NCBI RefSeq assembly: GCF_002902965.1
Contig: NZ_CP026106.1
Span: forward strand, 868,001-932,000
Reading direction: 5' to 3'
Length of the DNA: 64,000 nucleotides
Source of the DNA: Paraburkholderia hospita
GTDB lineage: Bacteria > Pseudomonadota > Gammaproteobacteria > Burkholderiales > Burkholderiaceae
Numbering within the stretch: position 1 is the stretch's first letter; every line of letters begins with the position of its first letter. The position numbers were made by a program, and so were the translations under genes. The notes beneath the pieces were generated by a model. It saw only the letters and a list, made by a program, of their open reading frames with translations, searched no databases and was not told the DNA's origin. Shown here piece after piece: positions 1-9,415 of this stretch.

Positions 1-611
1 GCGTCGAGGCCTTTGATGATCTCGTCGCGCAGCGTCTTCTCGGCGCCTGCCTTGTCGGGTGTCTTGATCGACACTTCGGGTTCGAGGATCGGCATGAGGC
101 CGCCCGCGTCGATTTGCGCGCCGTACTCGAACTGCTGCTTGACGACGGCAGCAATGCCCGCAGGCGAATTCTGCTCGATGACCGAGCGCATCTTGGTGCC
201 GAAGATGCCGAGCTTGCCCGCGCGCGCGAGCAATGCGTCGAGTCCGGGGATCGGCTTCATCAGACGCACGCCGTCGCTTTCCGCCTCGAGTCCCTTGTCG
301 ACCTTGAGGAACGGCACGACGCCGCGGTCTTCCCAGAGAAACGAAGGCACGGGTTTGCCTTGCGCCTGCCCGTCCATCGTGGCTTCGAAGAGAATCGCCG
401 CGATGACCTTGTCGCCCGAGAATGCAGGGGCGGTGATGATGCGCACGCGCATTTCGTGGATCAGCTTGAACATTTCGGCATCGCCGTTGTAGGCGTTCTC
501 TTCGATGCCGTACTGCCGCAATGCGCCAGGCGTGGAGCCGCCGCTCTGGTCGAGCGCGGCGATGAAGCCCGCCTTATCAGAAATCTGCGCCAACATTTTT
601 TCATTTGCCAC
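1..611 (-). CDS. Class I fructose-bisphosphate aldolase, 3' part cut by the window edge
   Basis: Cleaves fructose 1,6-bisphosphate to glyceraldehyde 3-phosphate and dihydroxyacetone phosphate in glycolysis and gluconeogenesis (cytoplasm). The visible N-terminal 203 codons carry the family signature FIAALDQSGGSTPGAL (about residues 14-29), then a core with FLWEDRGVVPFLKVDKG and GLMPILEPEV, as in the bacterial class I (Schiff-base) aldolases of about 295 residues. About 90 residues, including the C-terminal end, lie beyond the left edge. The start is taken as GTG at 611 because AAGGAGGG lies 8 nt upstream; the in-frame ATG at 596 has no such site. No operon partner is visible. Confidence 0.9.
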   Translation of the reverse strand, partial: MANEKMLAQISDKAGFIAALDQSGGSTPGALRQYGIEENAYNGDAEMFKLIHEMRVRIITAPAFSGDKVIAAILFEATMDGQAQGKPVPSFLWEDRGVVPFLKVDKGLEAESDGVRLMKPIPGLDALLARAGKLGIFGTKMRSVIEQNSPAGIAAVVKQQFEYGAQIDAGGLMPILEPEVSIKTPDKAGAEKTLRDEIIKGLD

Positions 612-776
612 GGACGTTTCCCTCCTTGAACAACTGATTAGTGACCATGTGTTTCCGACCCGACAAGTGTAAGGCATTGCGGCGCACGCTCCTACACTGC
701 GGGGACGGTGACCAATCGAACAGACAAGCGAAGAACGTTCCAGGGGCGCTGGCGGATTCGCGTTTCGCGCGCGGCG

Positions 777-1184
777 CTACTCGCCACGCGGCCAGTCACG
801 GATGAACAGCTCCATGAAACCCGTCCGCGGATCGGCTTCGCGCGAGAACGCATGATCGGGCAGCAACGCGAGCAAAATTTCAACGGTCGTTCGCACGATG
901 CAGCCGCGCGCCACATGTCCGCCTAACACGTGGCCATCGGCGTCGGAGACCGACATGTGCAGATGCGCGCCGTCTGGCGCAACCGAACCGGCGAGCGTCA
1001 GGATTTCCAGGTCGGCGCGCAGTTCGCTCGGCTGGTCGATGCCGGCGAATCGCAACCGCGCGACGCTCAGGCTGCCGATGCCCTGAACCACGAACGCGGC
1101 CGTCGCGCCGAGCTGGCGCACCGTGTCTTCCAGCGCGTCGCGAAGATCCTGGCCGGGTTGAAGGCGGAGAGGATGGGCTTGCAT
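777..1184 (-). CDS. PPC/DUF296 domain protein
   Basis: A single-domain protein of 135 residues of the PPC (DUF296) family, small trimeric proteins related to plant AT-hook partner domains; the bacterial role is unknown. Family features seen are VVQGIGSLSVARLRFAG (about 33-49), the strand LHMSVSDADGHVLGGHV (about 75-91) with the conserved HxH/GGH residues, and a final ELFIRDW-type strand. There is no separate DNA-binding helix, so a true DNA-binding role is not shown. The start at 1184 is preceded by GGAAG. It stands alone, divergent from the SRPBCC gene. Confidence 0.85.
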   Translation of the reverse strand: MQAHPLRLQPGQDLRDALEDTVRQLGATAAFVVQGIGSLSVARLRFAGIDQPSELRADLEILTLAGSVAPDGAHLHMSVSDADGHVLGGHVARGCIVRTTVEILLALLPDHAFSREADPRTGFMELFIRDWPRGE

Positions 1185-1329
1185 CGGTGGTCTTCCGTTT
1201 GACGTTGCGACATCGCGTGGAGGCGCGCGTCGATCCTCATTGGCGCGGCCACGCCGCTAACATACAGTACCAGTAAGAAGGAAAAGAACCCTCATCATTC
1301 GGAAGCGTGCCGACACGGCACGAACAGCG

Positions 1330-1875
1330 ATGAAAGCGCTACTGCGAGCAATCGTCATGGTGGCCTGCGTGGCGGCCGCGATCGGCGTGCTGTTCATTCC
1401 GCTGCCGCGCGCACTCGATCTGTCGACGCGCATCGTCACCGTCATGCCGATCGCGCGGGAAAGCACTACTGTTTTCGACTACGTGACGACGCCCGCGCAT
1501 TGGCCCGCGTGGCATCCGTCGTCGCTGTCCGTGACGGGTGCGACCGATCATTCGCTGGGTATGGGCGAGCAGACCACAGAAGAATTTCGCGTCGCCGGGC
1601 GGCGCGGCGAGGTCGTGTGGACGGTTGTCGAACGCAAACGCCCCGAGAAATGGACGATCGACGGCACGATAGAAGGGCGCCCAGCCGGCACAGTCAGCTA
1701 CGCGCTGACGCCCGACACGCACAGCGAGGACGGCACGGAGTTCGAGCGCACCTTCACGTACCGTTCGCCGACGCTCTGGTTCGCGTTGCTGAACGCAGTG
1801 CTGCTGCGCGCGAAGATCCAGGCCGAGTCCGACGAAGCCGTCGATCGGCTCAAGGACATCCTCGAAAAGCCATAG
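1330..1875 (+). CDS. SRPBCC-family (polyketide cyclase/START-like) protein with N-terminal membrane anchor
   Basis: 181 residues. Residues about 6-24 form a hydrophobic helix (uncleaved anchor or signal). The rest is an SRPBCC fold: a VFDYVTTPAHWPAWHPSS segment (about 47-64), typical of the START-like entrance, then beta strands including GEVVWTVVERKRPEKWTI and a C-terminal helix ending in DEAVDRLKDIL. The family binds hydrophobic ligands in a deep cavity; no ligand can be read from the sequence. The ribosome site is weak. It converges on the DMT transporter gene with only 9 bp between stop codons. Confidence 0.8.
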   Translation: MKALLRAIVMVACVAAAIGVLFIPLPRALDLSTRIVTVMPIARESTTVFDYVTTPAHWPAWHPSSLSVTGATDHSLGMGEQTTEEFRVAGRRGEVVWTVVERKRPEKWTIDGTIEGRPAGTVSYALTPDTHSEDGTEFERTFTYRSPTLWFALLNAVLLRAKIQAESDEAVDRLKDILEKP

Positions 1876-1884
1876 TGTCAGTCA

Positions 1885-2778
1885 TCACTCGGGCTCTGTC
1901 TGCGGCGCTTTGCGCCGCAGCGCCAGCGCGACGCCGCTCAACGTGAGCGCCATCGCCGCGGCTTCTTTCCAGCCAAGCGGCTCGCCGAGCACGAGCGCTG
2001 CCGCAACGATGCCCATGATCGGCACCAGCAGCATGCCGATCGACGCGATCTGCGGCGGCAGATGACGCAAGGTTGCGAACCACGCGAGATAGCACACGCC
2101 CATCGGCACGAGCGTCATATAGATCAGCACGGCCCAGCCGTCCGCGTGCAGCGACGCGAGTTCCGGGTGCTCGATCAGTAGCCCCGCGACGATCATCGGT
2201 GCGCAGCCGAGTCCGACCTGCCACGCGACGAGGCTGATGGGCGGGACGGGAATCGGCGTGCGCGCGATCACAGTGCCGAGCGCGAACAGCACGGCCGCCA
2301 GCAGCGCGAAGGCGATGCCCGCGATCTTGCCCGCGTCGAACGCCACACCGCGCCCGCCGAGCAGCACCACGACGCCAGCGAGACCGAGCAGCAGCGCGAG
2401 AAACTCGACGGTGGACGGCCTGCGCGACAGGACCGGCCACGCGAGCAGCATTGCCCAGATCGGCATGGTGTAGACCAGCAGCGCGCCTTCGCTGACGCTC
2501 AGCCATTTCATCGAGAGCGTGGAAAAGCCCATCCACGCGAAGACGTTCGTGCACGCCGCGAGCAGCAGGCGCGGCACGTACTCGCGCGGCACGCGTGGCC
2601 GCTCTCCCACGCACACGGCGACCACGCCGAGCAGGACGGACGCCGTCACGCCGGCAACACCGCGTGAAAATAGCGGTGGCCATTCGCGCAGCAGTACTTT
2701 CATGGCGGGCCAGTTGAGCGCCCATCCCGTTGCCGTAACCAGCAGATAGATGAGTCCCGTCCAGCGCGAATGCTTCAT
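1885..2778 (-). CDS. DMT-superfamily (EamA/RhaT-like) inner-membrane transporter
   Basis: 297 residues with about ten hydrophobic helices arranged as two EamA halves, the usual size of the drug/metabolite transporter superfamily. The N-terminal half holds WALNWPAMKVLLREWPP, the second half PISLVAWQVGLG and LVPIMGIVAAALVLGEPLGW, a recurrent motif just before the final helices. Members export amino acids, nucleosides or other metabolites; the substrate here is unknown. The start at 2778 is chosen because the N-terminus aligns with the first membrane helix. It is followed by a 475-bp non-coding gap. Confidence 0.85.
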   Translation of the reverse strand: MKHSRWTGLIYLLVTATGWALNWPAMKVLLREWPPLFSRGVAGVTASVLLGVVAVCVGERPRVPREYVPRLLLAACTNVFAWMGFSTLSMKWLSVSEGALLVYTMPIWAMLLAWPVLSRRPSTVEFLALLLGLAGVVVLLGGRGVAFDAGKIAGIAFALLAAVLFALGTVIARTPIPVPPISLVAWQVGLGCAPMIVAGLLIEHPELASLHADGWAVLIYMTLVPMGVCYLAWFATLRHLPPQIASIGMLLVPIMGIVAAALVLGEPLGWKEAAAMALTLSGVALALRRKAPQTEPE

Positions 2779-3253
2779 CGACTATTCGTATGAGTTCTTT
2801 TGAGAGCCTCGATCATACGAGGTTCTTCGATCACATGGATTTCTTCGTTAGATGCAACGTGACATATGGCGCAAACGATTGCGATGTATGCTTGACGGAG
2901 CGGGCACGCGTTACGCCGATTCGTTCGTGCGCAAAGTTTTCGTCAGACGGAAACGCTGCGATGCGCGTCGTGCGAGTGCGCACGAAACTGCGTGCGAAAG
3001 CAGCTGTCTGACGTCGAGGGTCAACTGCACGATGGCCTTCAAAATGCGAACATCTCGGACGTTTTTTCATCGTTGGGTGTTGTACGGACCACGCGTACCG
3101 GCCGTACAAACGTTTGCATTGGGATGCGTCGAGGGTTCGCCCGAACTGATCGATGCCGAACGGGATGAGATAGTTTGAGTGCGGGAATATGGGTGCTGGG
3201 TTCATGAAAGCAACACGAAACACTGGTAGATCGCAGCTCACGAGAGGCTGAAC
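2779..3253. other. Intergenic gap with an inverted repeat
   Basis: No credible gene. The only structure noticed is an 8-bp inverted repeat, TTGTACGG (3080-3087) and CCGTACAA (3102-3109), separated by 14 nt. It could be an operator for the downstream DUF1488 gene, but nothing else supports that. The start of the gap is the promoter side of the DMT transporter. Confidence 0.4.
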
Positions 3254-3523
3254 ATGGAACAGTCCTTAAGCAACTTTGCGCTTTCGACTAACGGCCAAGC
3301 CGTGACTTTCGATATCGTCGTGCAAAAGCGTGCGATAGGGTGCGCGATTACGCGCGACGCGCTCGAGCAGCATTTCTGGCTGGAACGCGGGGCGGACGAA
3401 TCGCACCTCACGAAGGCGTTCGGCAACGGCCTGCGCCGTATCGCCGCTGTCGCCGAGCGCAAGGCGCTCGCGAAGGGCGCGACGCACGTGTTGATTACCG
3501 CAGACGATTTCGAATACCGCTAA
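3254..3523 (+). CDS. DUF1488 family protein
   Basis: 89 residues of a small family common in Burkholderiaceae with no assigned function. The pattern seen is an N-terminal stretch with VTFDIVVQKRAIGCAITRDAL (family-like strand and turn), then a helical part rich in Arg/Lys, ending in HVLITADDFEYR. No signal peptide or membrane segment, so it is likely cytoplasmic. GAGAGG precedes the ATG by 6 nt. It is monocistronic, with non-coding gaps on both sides. Confidence 0.75.
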   Translation: MEQSLSNFALSTNGQAVTFDIVVQKRAIGCAITRDALEQHFWLERGADESHLTKAFGNGLRRIAAVAERKALAKGATHVLITADDFEYR

Positions 3524-3830
3524 AGAAGCGGCTGCCTTCACCGCACGCCACTGCGCGTGAGCCGCTGACCCTGTAAAATCGCGTGCGCTGCGCGAGAGCC
3601 GCGCACATCAGGCGATCCGGCTCGGGCTTGCCGCCACGAGCCTGTCATCTTTCCATCCCGTCCACCCTTGTGCCCAGCCGCACGCCATCCGGCTTGCGAA
3701 CCGGTCGACGACGCGGCGTCCGTGCACGCCATGTCCGTCATGCACAACCAGGGTGCATCGCAATCCGTTCACCTGTGCTCGCGCGAGTGAGTGTTCCCCG
3801 ACGGCACGCCCGATTCGTTCATACAACAAG
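3524..3830. other. Intergenic gap upstream of the SulP gene
   Basis: 307 bp between DUF1488 and the SulP transporter. I see no gene, strong terminator or clear promoter. The SulP frame stays open back to 3753, but that extension (Arg/Pro-rich) does not resemble the family N-terminus. Confidence 0.4.
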
Positions 3831-5330
3831 ATGCAAGACCGCAGTTTTACCGCCTCCCGCTTTTCCTCGCTTCGCGGCGATGTGCTCGCCGGCCTGACTT
3901 CATCGTTTGCGCTCGTGCCCGAATGCATCGCGTTCGCGCTCGTCGCGCATCTCAATCCGCTGATGGGCCTGTATGGCGCGTTCTTCATCTGCACGATCAC
4001 GGCGCTGTTCGGCGGCCGGCCGGGCATGATCTCGGGCGCGGCAGGGTCGATGGCCGTGGTGATCGTCGCGCTCGTCGTGCAGCATGGTCCGCAGTATCTG
4101 TTCGCGACCGTCGTGCTGGGCGGCCTGCTGATGATGCTCTTCGGCGCGTTGCGGCTCGGCAAGCTGATCCGGATGGTGCCGCATCCCGTGATGCTCGGCT
4201 TCGTCAACGGACTCGCGATCATCATCGCGATGGCGCAGTTCGAGCACTTCAAACAGGCGTCGCCGCAAGGCAGCGTATGGCTGCACGGTCACGCGCTGTG
4301 GCTGATGGGCGGACTCGTCGCGTTGACGATGGCGATCGTGTACGGCTTGCCGCGTCTGACGAAAGCTGTGCCGCCCGCGCTTGCGGCGATTGTCGGCGTG
4401 GGCGTGCTGAGCCAGTTGCTGCATTTGCCGACGCGCACGCTCGGCGACATGGCGCACATTGCAGGCGGCCTGCCCGAATTCAGCATGCCAGGCGTACCGC
4501 TCGATCTCGACACGCTGCGCATCATCTTTCCGTATGCCGCGTTGATGTCGATGGTCGGCTTGCTCGAAACGCTGCTCACGCTCAATCTCACCGACGAACT
4601 CACGGAATCTCGCGGACAACCGAATCGCGAGTGCATTGCGCTCGGCGCCGCGAATATCGTGTCGGGCCTGTTCGGCGCGATGGGCGGCTGCGCGATGATC
4701 GGCCAGACCGTCATCAACCTCGGCTCAGGCGGGCGCTCGCGGGTGTCGGGCGTGACGAGCGGCGTGATGATCCTGCTCTTCATCCTGTTCCTGTCGCCGC
4801 TGATCGAGCGCATTCCGCTCGCGGCGCTGGTGGGCGTGATGTTCGTCGTCGCGCAGCAGACGTTTTCGTGGGGCTCATTACGCGTGCTGAAGAAGGTGCC
4901 GCGCAGCGACGCGCTCGTGATCATCGCGGTCACGATCATCACTGTGTTCACCGATCTCGCGACGGCCGTGCTGTGCGGCATCGTCGTTTCGGCGCTGAAC
5001 TTCGCGTGGCAGCACGCGAGCGAGATTCGCAGCGAAACGCTCGACGACGCATCGGGCGAAACGACCCACGCGCCGCGCGGCACGCTGTTCTTCGCATCGA
5101 CCGCGCATTTTCATGCGCTGTTCGAGCCGCATAACGACCCGGCCAACGTGACGCTCGATTGCCGCCATCTGCATTGTGCGGATCATTCGGCGATTGCGGC
5201 ACTGGAAGCGCTGCACGCGCGCTACGCAAAGCTCGGCAAGCGCCTGCGCCTAATCAATCTCTCGGTACGCAACCGGCGTCTGTTGCAGCGGGCCGATGCC
5301 GGCGTGGTGATGCTGCAGGAAGGCAACTGA
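3831..5330 (+). CDS. SulP/SLC26 family anion transporter with C-terminal STAS domain
   Basis: About 499 residues. An inner-membrane carrier, probably for sulfate, bicarbonate or another anion. The membrane part starts with LRGDVLAGLTSSFALVPECIAFALVAH, the SulP entry motif, and continues with GRPGMISGAAGSMAVVI and HPVMLGFVNGLAIII, followed by about ten further hydrophobic segments. From about residue 425 a STAS-like domain follows (NVTLDCRHLHCADHSAIAAL). The length is slightly shorter than classical SulP proteins (about 550), so the STAS part is compact. ATG 3831 is preferred because the protein then begins just before the first SulP helix, though its ribosome site is poor. The exact anion is not decided by sequence. 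Confidence 0.85.
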   Translation: MQDRSFTASRFSSLRGDVLAGLTSSFALVPECIAFALVAHLNPLMGLYGAFFICTITALFGGRPGMISGAAGSMAVVIVALVVQHGPQYLFATVVLGGLLMMLFGALRLGKLIRMVPHPVMLGFVNGLAIIIAMAQFEHFKQASPQGSVWLHGHALWLMGGLVALTMAIVYGLPRLTKAVPPALAAIVGVGVLSQLLHLPTRTLGDMAHIAGGLPEFSMPGVPLDLDTLRIIFPYAALMSMVGLLETLLTLNLTDELTESRGQPNRECIALGAANIVSGLFGAMGGCAMIGQTVINLGSGGRSRVSGVTSGVMILLFILFLSPLIERIPLAALVGVMFVVAQQTFSWGSLRVLKKVPRSDALVIIAVTIITVFTDLATAVLCGIVVSALNFAWQHASEIRSETLDDASGETTHAPRGTLFFASTAHFHALFEPHNDPANVTLDCRHLHCADHSAIAALEALHARYAKLGKRLRLINLSVRNRRLLQRADAGVVMLQEGN

Positions 5331-5414
5331 CGCCTGCCAGCCGATGCGCGGCTACAATGCGAGCCTGGCCTGCATTCGAAGTCGCGGCAGGCCTTCGACA
5401 CAGGAGACAGAACA

Positions 5415-6863
5415 ATGACAACGCAAGACCAGGCGGGCATCCCGCAGCCTGGGACCACGCAGACGAGTACGACCGCATCGTCGCATTCCGCCATCGACGC
5501 CGGCACCATCAGCGCGCGGCTCGACCGCTTGCCCGCGACGCGCTCGGTATGGAAGCTCGTCGTGATGCTGAGCCTTGGCTTCTTCTTCGAGCTTTACGAT
5601 CTGCTCTATACGGGTTACGTCGCGCCCGGCATCGTCAAGAGCGGCATTCTCACGTCGACCACGCAAGGCCTGTTCGGTACGACGGGCATCGCGAGTTTCA
5701 TCGCGACGCTGTTTCTCGGGCTGTTCATCGGCACGATCGCATGTGGCTTTCTCGCGGACCGCTTCGGCCGCCGCGCGATCTTCACCTATTCGCTGCTGTG
5801 GTACACGGTCGCCAACGTCATCATGGCGTTTCAGGAGACGGCCACAGGGCTCAACTTCTGGCGCTTCATGGCGGGCCTTGGAATCGGCGTCGAACTGGTG
5901 ACGATCGGCACGTACATTTCGGAGCTGGTCCCGAAGCACATTCGCGGCCGCGCATTCGCGTGCGAACAGGCGGTGGGCTTCATGGCTGTGCCTGTCGTCG
6001 CGTTTCTTGCGTGGCTGCTGGTGCCGCGCGCGCCGCTCGGGCTCGACGGCTGGCGCTGGGTCGTGCTGATCGGCGCGCACGGCGCGCTGTTCGTCTGGTG
6101 GATCCGGCGCAATCTGCCCGAAAGTCCGCGCTGGCTCGCGCAGCAAGGGCGCGTCGATGAAGCGGACCGCGTGATGCGCGCGCTCGAAGCGAAGGTCGAG
6201 GCCGAGTACGGCAAGCCGCTGCCGCCGGCTGCGCCGCCCGTTCCCGTGCCGCCGAGCGGACGTTTCAGCGACATGTGGGTGCCGCCTTATCGTAGCCGCA
6301 CGCTGATGCTGAGCATCTTCAACATCTTCCAGACAGTCGGCTTTTATGGCTTCGCGAACTGGGTGCCGACGCTGCTGATCAAGCAGGGCATTACCGTGAC
6401 GACGAGCCTTGCCTATTCGAGCGTGATCGCGCTCGCGGCGCCAGTCGGTCCCATCATCGGGCTTTTCATCGCGGACAAGTACGAGCGCAAGAGCGTGATC
6501 GTCGCGATGGCGGCGCTCATCATCGTGTGCGGACTGTGGTTCAGTCAGACCACGGCGGCCGCGCTGCTGATCTGTCTCGGCGTCGGGCTGACGCTGGGCA
6601 GCAATATCATGTCGTACAGCTATCACGCCTATCAGGCAGAGCTGTTTCCGACCAGCATCCGCGCGCGTGCAGTGGGCTTCGTCTATTCATGGAGCCGCTT
6701 CTCGGCGATTTTCACAGCGTTCTTTATTGCGTCGGTACTCAATTACTTCGGGTCGACGGGCGTGTTCGTGTTCATCGCGGGCGCAATGGCGATCGTGATG
6801 CTGGTGATCGGCGTGATGGGGCCGCGCACGCGCGGCGTTGCGCTCGAAGAGATCTCGCACTGA
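5415..6863 (+). CDS. MFS metabolite:proton symporter
   Basis: 482 residues, about 12 membrane helices after a 40-residue polar N-terminus. Motifs are FFFELYDLLYTGYVAPGI in helix 1, the MFS signature LADRFGRRAIF between helices 2 and 3, and PESPRWLAQQGRVDEA after helix 6, typical of the sugar/metabolite-H+ symporter branch that includes organic and aromatic acid carriers. The substrate is unknown. AGGAGACAG lies just before the ATG. It is monocistronic, and a strong hairpin terminator follows at 6899-6932. Confidence 0.85.
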   Translation: MTTQDQAGIPQPGTTQTSTTASSHSAIDAGTISARLDRLPATRSVWKLVVMLSLGFFFELYDLLYTGYVAPGIVKSGILTSTTQGLFGTTGIASFIATLFLGLFIGTIACGFLADRFGRRAIFTYSLLWYTVANVIMAFQETATGLNFWRFMAGLGIGVELVTIGTYISELVPKHIRGRAFACEQAVGFMAVPVVAFLAWLLVPRAPLGLDGWRWVVLIGAHGALFVWWIRRNLPESPRWLAQQGRVDEADRVMRALEAKVEAEYGKPLPPAAPPVPVPPSGRFSDMWVPPYRSRTLMLSIFNIFQTVGFYGFANWVPTLLIKQGITVTTSLAYSSVIALAAPVGPIIGLFIADKYERKSVIVAMAALIIVCGLWFSQTTAAALLICLGVGLTLGSNIMSYSYHAYQAELFPTSIRARAVGFVYSWSRFSAIFTAFFIASVLNYFGSTGVFVFIAGAMAIVMLVIGVMGPRTRGVALEEISH

Positions 6864-6898
6864 TCGGCAACGCGCGTCTTTTGCTACCTGAAAAACGG

Positions 6899-6932
6899 AA
6901 TGGCCAGTGTCTTCACAGACACTGGCCATTTT
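6899..6932. terminator. Hairpin terminator between convergent genes
   Basis: Near-perfect 14-bp stem (AATGGCCAGTGTCT / AGACACTGGCCATT) with loop TCAC, followed by TT then CAATTG. It lies between the MFS stop at 6863 and the DUF2891 stop at 6970, so it probably serves both directions. Confidence 0.8.
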
Positions 6933-6969
6933 CAATTGCGCCGCGAACTGGTTGCGATCGCTACTTTCT

Positions 6970-7980
6970 CTATGCTTCGAGCGCGAGCGTAGCGAACGTG
7001 GCGAGCCAGTGCTCGCCCATATAGTCGCCCGCTACATGTTGCAACGCGGTTTCCAGATGAACGTCGGCGGCTTCGAAGAGCACGGCGCGGCGCGGATCGT
7101 CATTCGACAGCGCGCGCGCCAGCGACCGCTGGCACCACGCGCGGCTCAGGTTCAGCCCGTCGAGATGCGCGATCTTGCCGTCGCTGCGATCCGTGACGGT
7201 GGCGGGGACGAACAGCGTCGCGGGTTGACGCTGCGCGAGATCGGGCAGGAAGCGCTCGAACCATCCGGCGAATTCGGCAGGCGGCAGCACGCGGCGCATC
7301 AACTCCGCTTCCATCAGCGAGGGCGACAGGAACTCGTCGCCCGACGGTTCCCACGCCTGGCATCCGGCGTCGTTCAGGTACCAGCGCTTCGCCGTATCGA
7401 CGACGAGGCGCGCGAGCGAATCGCGCTGCGTGCGATGCGCGAAGTCGAGCGTAAGCGCCAGCGCGAACGCGGTGTTGAAATGCGTGCCGACCCGCAGCGG
7501 ATACGTCGCCTTCGGCAGAAACTCTTCGAAGCGTTCGACGAAAGCCGCCGTCAGCGGCTCGATGGTCTGTGCCCAGCGGTCGGCTTGCGGCAGCTTTAAC
7601 GATGCGACCTGACCCGACAGCGCGAGCAGCCACCCCCAACCATACGGGCGCTCGAAGCCGCGGTTATGCGGCAGGTCGAGATACGCGCGTTCACCTGCGA
7701 CGTTCTGCGCGGTGAAGTGCTCGTCGACGACGGCGACGATGCGCGGCGCTTCCGGCAACTCCGGAAAGCGTTCGATCAGATGCAACAGCAACCAGTAGCC
7801 ATGCACGCTCGAGTGCCAGTCGTAGCTGCCATAGAAGATGGGGTGCAGCTCGCGCGGGCCTTGCACGTCCTGCGGCCCGGCGAGCGAATGCGTGAGCTTG
7901 TTCGGATACTCGCGCGTGAGGTGAGCCAGCGCGAGGCCCGCGAATTTCGATGCGATTTCAGAAGTGAGTACGGCAGTCAT
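6970..7980 (-). CDS. DUF2891 family protein
   Basis: 336 residues. The family (about 330-350 residues) is cytoplasmic and looks like an alpha/alpha-barrel sugar-active enzyme, but its reaction is unknown. Family motifs seen are LHPIFYGSYDWHSSVHGYW (about 45-63), with the conserved Asp-Trp-His-Ser-Ser-Val-His core, and FERPYGWGWLLAL (about 107-119). No signal peptide. GAGGCG precedes the start at 7980. It is not part of an obvious operon and converges on the MFS gene. Confidence 0.85.
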   Translation of the reverse strand: MTAVLTSEIASKFAGLALAHLTREYPNKLTHSLAGPQDVQGPRELHPIFYGSYDWHSSVHGYWLLLHLIERFPELPEAPRIVAVVDEHFTAQNVAGERAYLDLPHNRGFERPYGWGWLLALSGQVASLKLPQADRWAQTIEPLTAAFVERFEEFLPKATYPLRVGTHFNTAFALALTLDFAHRTQRDSLARLVVDTAKRWYLNDAGCQAWEPSGDEFLSPSLMEAELMRRVLPPAEFAGWFERFLPDLAQRQPATLFVPATVTDRSDGKIAHLDGLNLSRAWCQRSLARALSNDDPRRAVLFEAADVHLETALQHVAGDYMGEHWLATFATLALEA

Positions 7981-8110
7981 CGACGCCTCGTCGTAACGGG
8001 TTGTGGGTTACGGTAAGCCTTCAATGCGGGTGTGGCGCATCGAGGGTGAGGTGCACATTCTGCCTTTACTTAACCCGGTCTGTCATGTGCAAGCCGTGTT
8101 GCAATGCGAT

Positions 8111-9415
8111 TCAGAACAGCTCGCGAATCCGGTGATAAAGCATTCCTAGTTCCAGCGCCGGCCCGCGCAGCGCCGGGCCGCCGGGAAAGCGCGCGTGCCT
8201 GATGCGCGAGAACAGATCGAGCGCGGCCGTGTCGCCTGAGATCGCCTTTGCAATGATGCGCCCCGCAATGCCCGTCAGCGCCACGCCATGACCCGAAAAG
8301 CCTTGCACATAGAAGTAGTTCGGATCGATCGCGCCGAAATCGGGCGCGCGATTGCGGGTAATATCGACGAAGCCGCCCCACGCAAATTCGATCTTCGTAT
8401 CCGCGAGTTGGGGAAACACGGCGAGCATGCGCTTGCGGATATCCTCTGTCAGTTGCGCAGGGGATGCGCCCGTCGAACTCGCGCGTCCGCCGAACAGCAC
8501 GCGATGATCCGCCGACACGCGAAAGTAGTCGAGGAAAAAGTTGTTGTCACAGATCGCGGTCCGGTTCCTGATCAGTGCATCGGCGCGCGCGTTGCCGAGC
8601 GATTCCGTCGCGACGATATACGACGCGATGGGCGCGATGCGCGCGGCGATTGCAGCGGGCAACACATTGCCGAGCGTCGCGTTGCCGCACGCGGCAACGA
8701 AGCGGCAGCGCACTTCGCCCGTCGCGGTACGCACCACGGGCCGCGCGCCGCGCACGACTTCGAGCACGGGCGAATGCGCGAAGAGTTGCGCGCCTTCGCG
8801 GCGCGCCGCATCGGCGAGACCGAGGCAATACTTGAGCGGATGCAGATGGCCGGACAACGCATCGTAGACGCCTGCCAGATAACGTTCGGACGCGATGCGT
8901 CCGCGCATGTCGCTAGCAGCGACCCACGACAGATGCGGATAACCCCAGCGGTTTGTCGCCGCATCCATCCATGCACGCAGATCGGGGACGCGTTTCGCTT
9001 TGGTCGCGACCGTCATAAAGCCCGGCGTGAAATCGCATTCGATTCCATAGCGCCCGATCCTTTCGTGCACCAGCTTGACGGCATCGACCGACAAGGCCCA
9101 CGCAGCGCGCGCGCCTTCGAGGCCAAGTTGTTTTTCGATGATCTCGTCTTTCGCAAAGCCGGCGAGCATCTGACCGCCGTTGCGTCCCGACGCACCCCAG
9201 CCGGGGCGATGCGCATCGAGAACGACGACGGAAAGCCCGCGCGCGCGGCATTCGAGCGCCACCGACAATCCGGAGAAGCCCGCGCCGATGACGCAGACGT
9301 CGGCGTCGAGCGAGCCTTCCAACATCGGATCGTCCGCGAGCGGGCGCGACACTGTGGCTTCGTAGTACGAGTTGCCGATCAGCGCATCCGCGCGGCGGTC
9401 GAGTGTTTCTGTCAT
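8111..9415 (-). CDS. puuB: FAD-dependent oxidoreductase, PuuB-like (second copy)
   Basis: 434 residues of the DAO/glycine-oxidase fold. Expected role: oxidation of gamma-glutamylputrescine to gamma-glutamyl-gamma-aminobutyraldehyde with release of ammonia and H2O2. The dinucleotide site DVCVIGAGFSGLSVAL is at about 39-54 and GWGASGRNGGQM, a PuuB hallmark, follows about 30 residues later. The C-terminus holds FAWGGFVDITRNRAPDFG and FSGHGVALTGIAGRI, the family FAD-closing motif. Its ATG shares one base with the TGA of the upstream paralogue (9415-9417), implying translational coupling. The relation to PuuB is firm; whether this copy uses the same substrate is not known. Confidence 0.8.
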   Translation of the reverse strand: MTETLDRRADALIGNSYYEATVSRPLADDPMLEGSLDADVCVIGAGFSGLSVALECRARGLSVVVLDAHRPGWGASGRNGGQMLAGFAKDEIIEKQLGLEGARAAWALSVDAVKLVHERIGRYGIECDFTPGFMTVATKAKRVPDLRAWMDAATNRWGYPHLSWVAASDMRGRIASERYLAGVYDALSGHLHPLKYCLGLADAARREGAQLFAHSPVLEVVRGARPVVRTATGEVRCRFVAACGNATLGNVLPAAIAARIAPIASYIVATESLGNARADALIRNRTAICDNNFFLDYFRVSADHRVLFGGRASSTGASPAQLTEDIRKRMLAVFPQLADTKIEFAWGGFVDITRNRAPDFGAIDPNYFYVQGFSGHGVALTGIAGRIIAKAISGDTAALDLFSRIRHARFPGGPALRGPALELGMLYHRIRELF